Positions 63,895 through 64,000 of a stretch of 64,000 nucleotides of DNA are shown one piece after another. Made by a program: the position numbers and the translations under genes. This DNA is from Neomicrococcus aestuarii (GTDB taxonomy: Bacteria > Actinomycetota > Actinomycetes > Actinomycetales > Micrococcaceae). The notes beneath the pieces are model-generated. The model had not been told where the DNA came from and ran no database searches. It saw nothing but the letters and a program-made list of their open reading frames with translations. Numbering within the stretch: position 1 is the stretch's first letter; each line of letters opens with the position of its first letter. The stretch covers positions 2,418,001-2,482,000 of the forward strand of contig NZ_JACHDR010000001.1 of NCBI RefSeq assembly GCF_014201135.1, written 5' to 3'.

Positions 63895-64000
63895 AGCCTC
63901 GGAAACCCGGGACGGCCACGGTGGCCGCCTCTTCGGATCGCACGGTAAGGTCTAGGCTCGCCGCATTCTTTGTGGGTAACAGTTTGAAGACGTCGGTCAT

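Overview
The window is chromosomal DNA from a high-GC Gram-positive bacterium, most likely a member of the Micrococcaceae (Arthrobacter-like Actinomycetota). This is inferred from GC-rich codon use, frequent GTG starts, a CIRCE-controlled groESL operon, a guaB/guaB3 pair, SURF1 and DUF3817 genes, a very large DUF4011-type protein beside guaA, and a candidate actinobacterial 6C RNA. Most of the window is housekeeping backbone; I see no tRNA, rRNA, CRISPR array, transposase or integrase gene.

Layout. 1-8.3 kb: polyphosphate kinase 2, cell-wall amino-sugar genes (glmM, glmS), mscL, coaA, a GntR regulator and galU. 8.4-18.6 kb: acpS, NAD(P)HX repair, UDP-glucose dehydrogenase, then a t6A-tRNA run (alr-tsaE, tsaB-rimI-tsaD) interrupted by the 6C-like RNA and glycogen debranching glgX. 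18.6-25 kb: a GCS2-type ligase, a GH3 lipoprotein, a THUMP-like methyltransferase and groES-groEL. 25-33.7 kb: purine genes (guaB, guaB3, guaA) with glpD, SURF1, DUF3817 and a gene split by an in-frame stop. 33.7-44 kb: the 1368-residue DUF4011/helicase/nuclease-like protein with apparently ruined active sites, a SAF-domain protein, fmdB-like, 5-FCL, an acetyltransferase and a two-component system coupled to an Asp-tailed secreted protein. 44-53 kb: Lrp regulator, orphan substrate-binding lipoprotein, aminotransferase-ppk2, xseBA, ispH, rmuC.

The accessory part is 54.2-58.5 kb, directly behind ychF. The last eight codons of ychF (V-E-F-R-F-N-V-stop) recur downstream at 54.79, 55.98 and 58.46 kb. 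These copies encode the same peptide with different synonymous codons. Two more decayed copies lie at 54.19 and 54.84 kb. Each interval between intact copies holds one same-strand gene: a VOC-fold resistance-type protein, a TIR-like/NDT-like protein, and a PrrC/RloC-like ATPase with a CxxC hook. This looks like a serially used integration site in the 3' end of an essential GTPase gene, stacked with single-gene defence or resistance cassettes whose recombinase is not present here. It is the best candidate for an undescribed system.

The last 5 kb carries a phnA-like zinc-ribbon gene (its start codon lies inside the last ychF-end copy), an exported triple-SH3b protein, a lipoprotein, an alpha/beta hydrolase and a divergent condensation-domain acyltransferase that appears to be leaderless.
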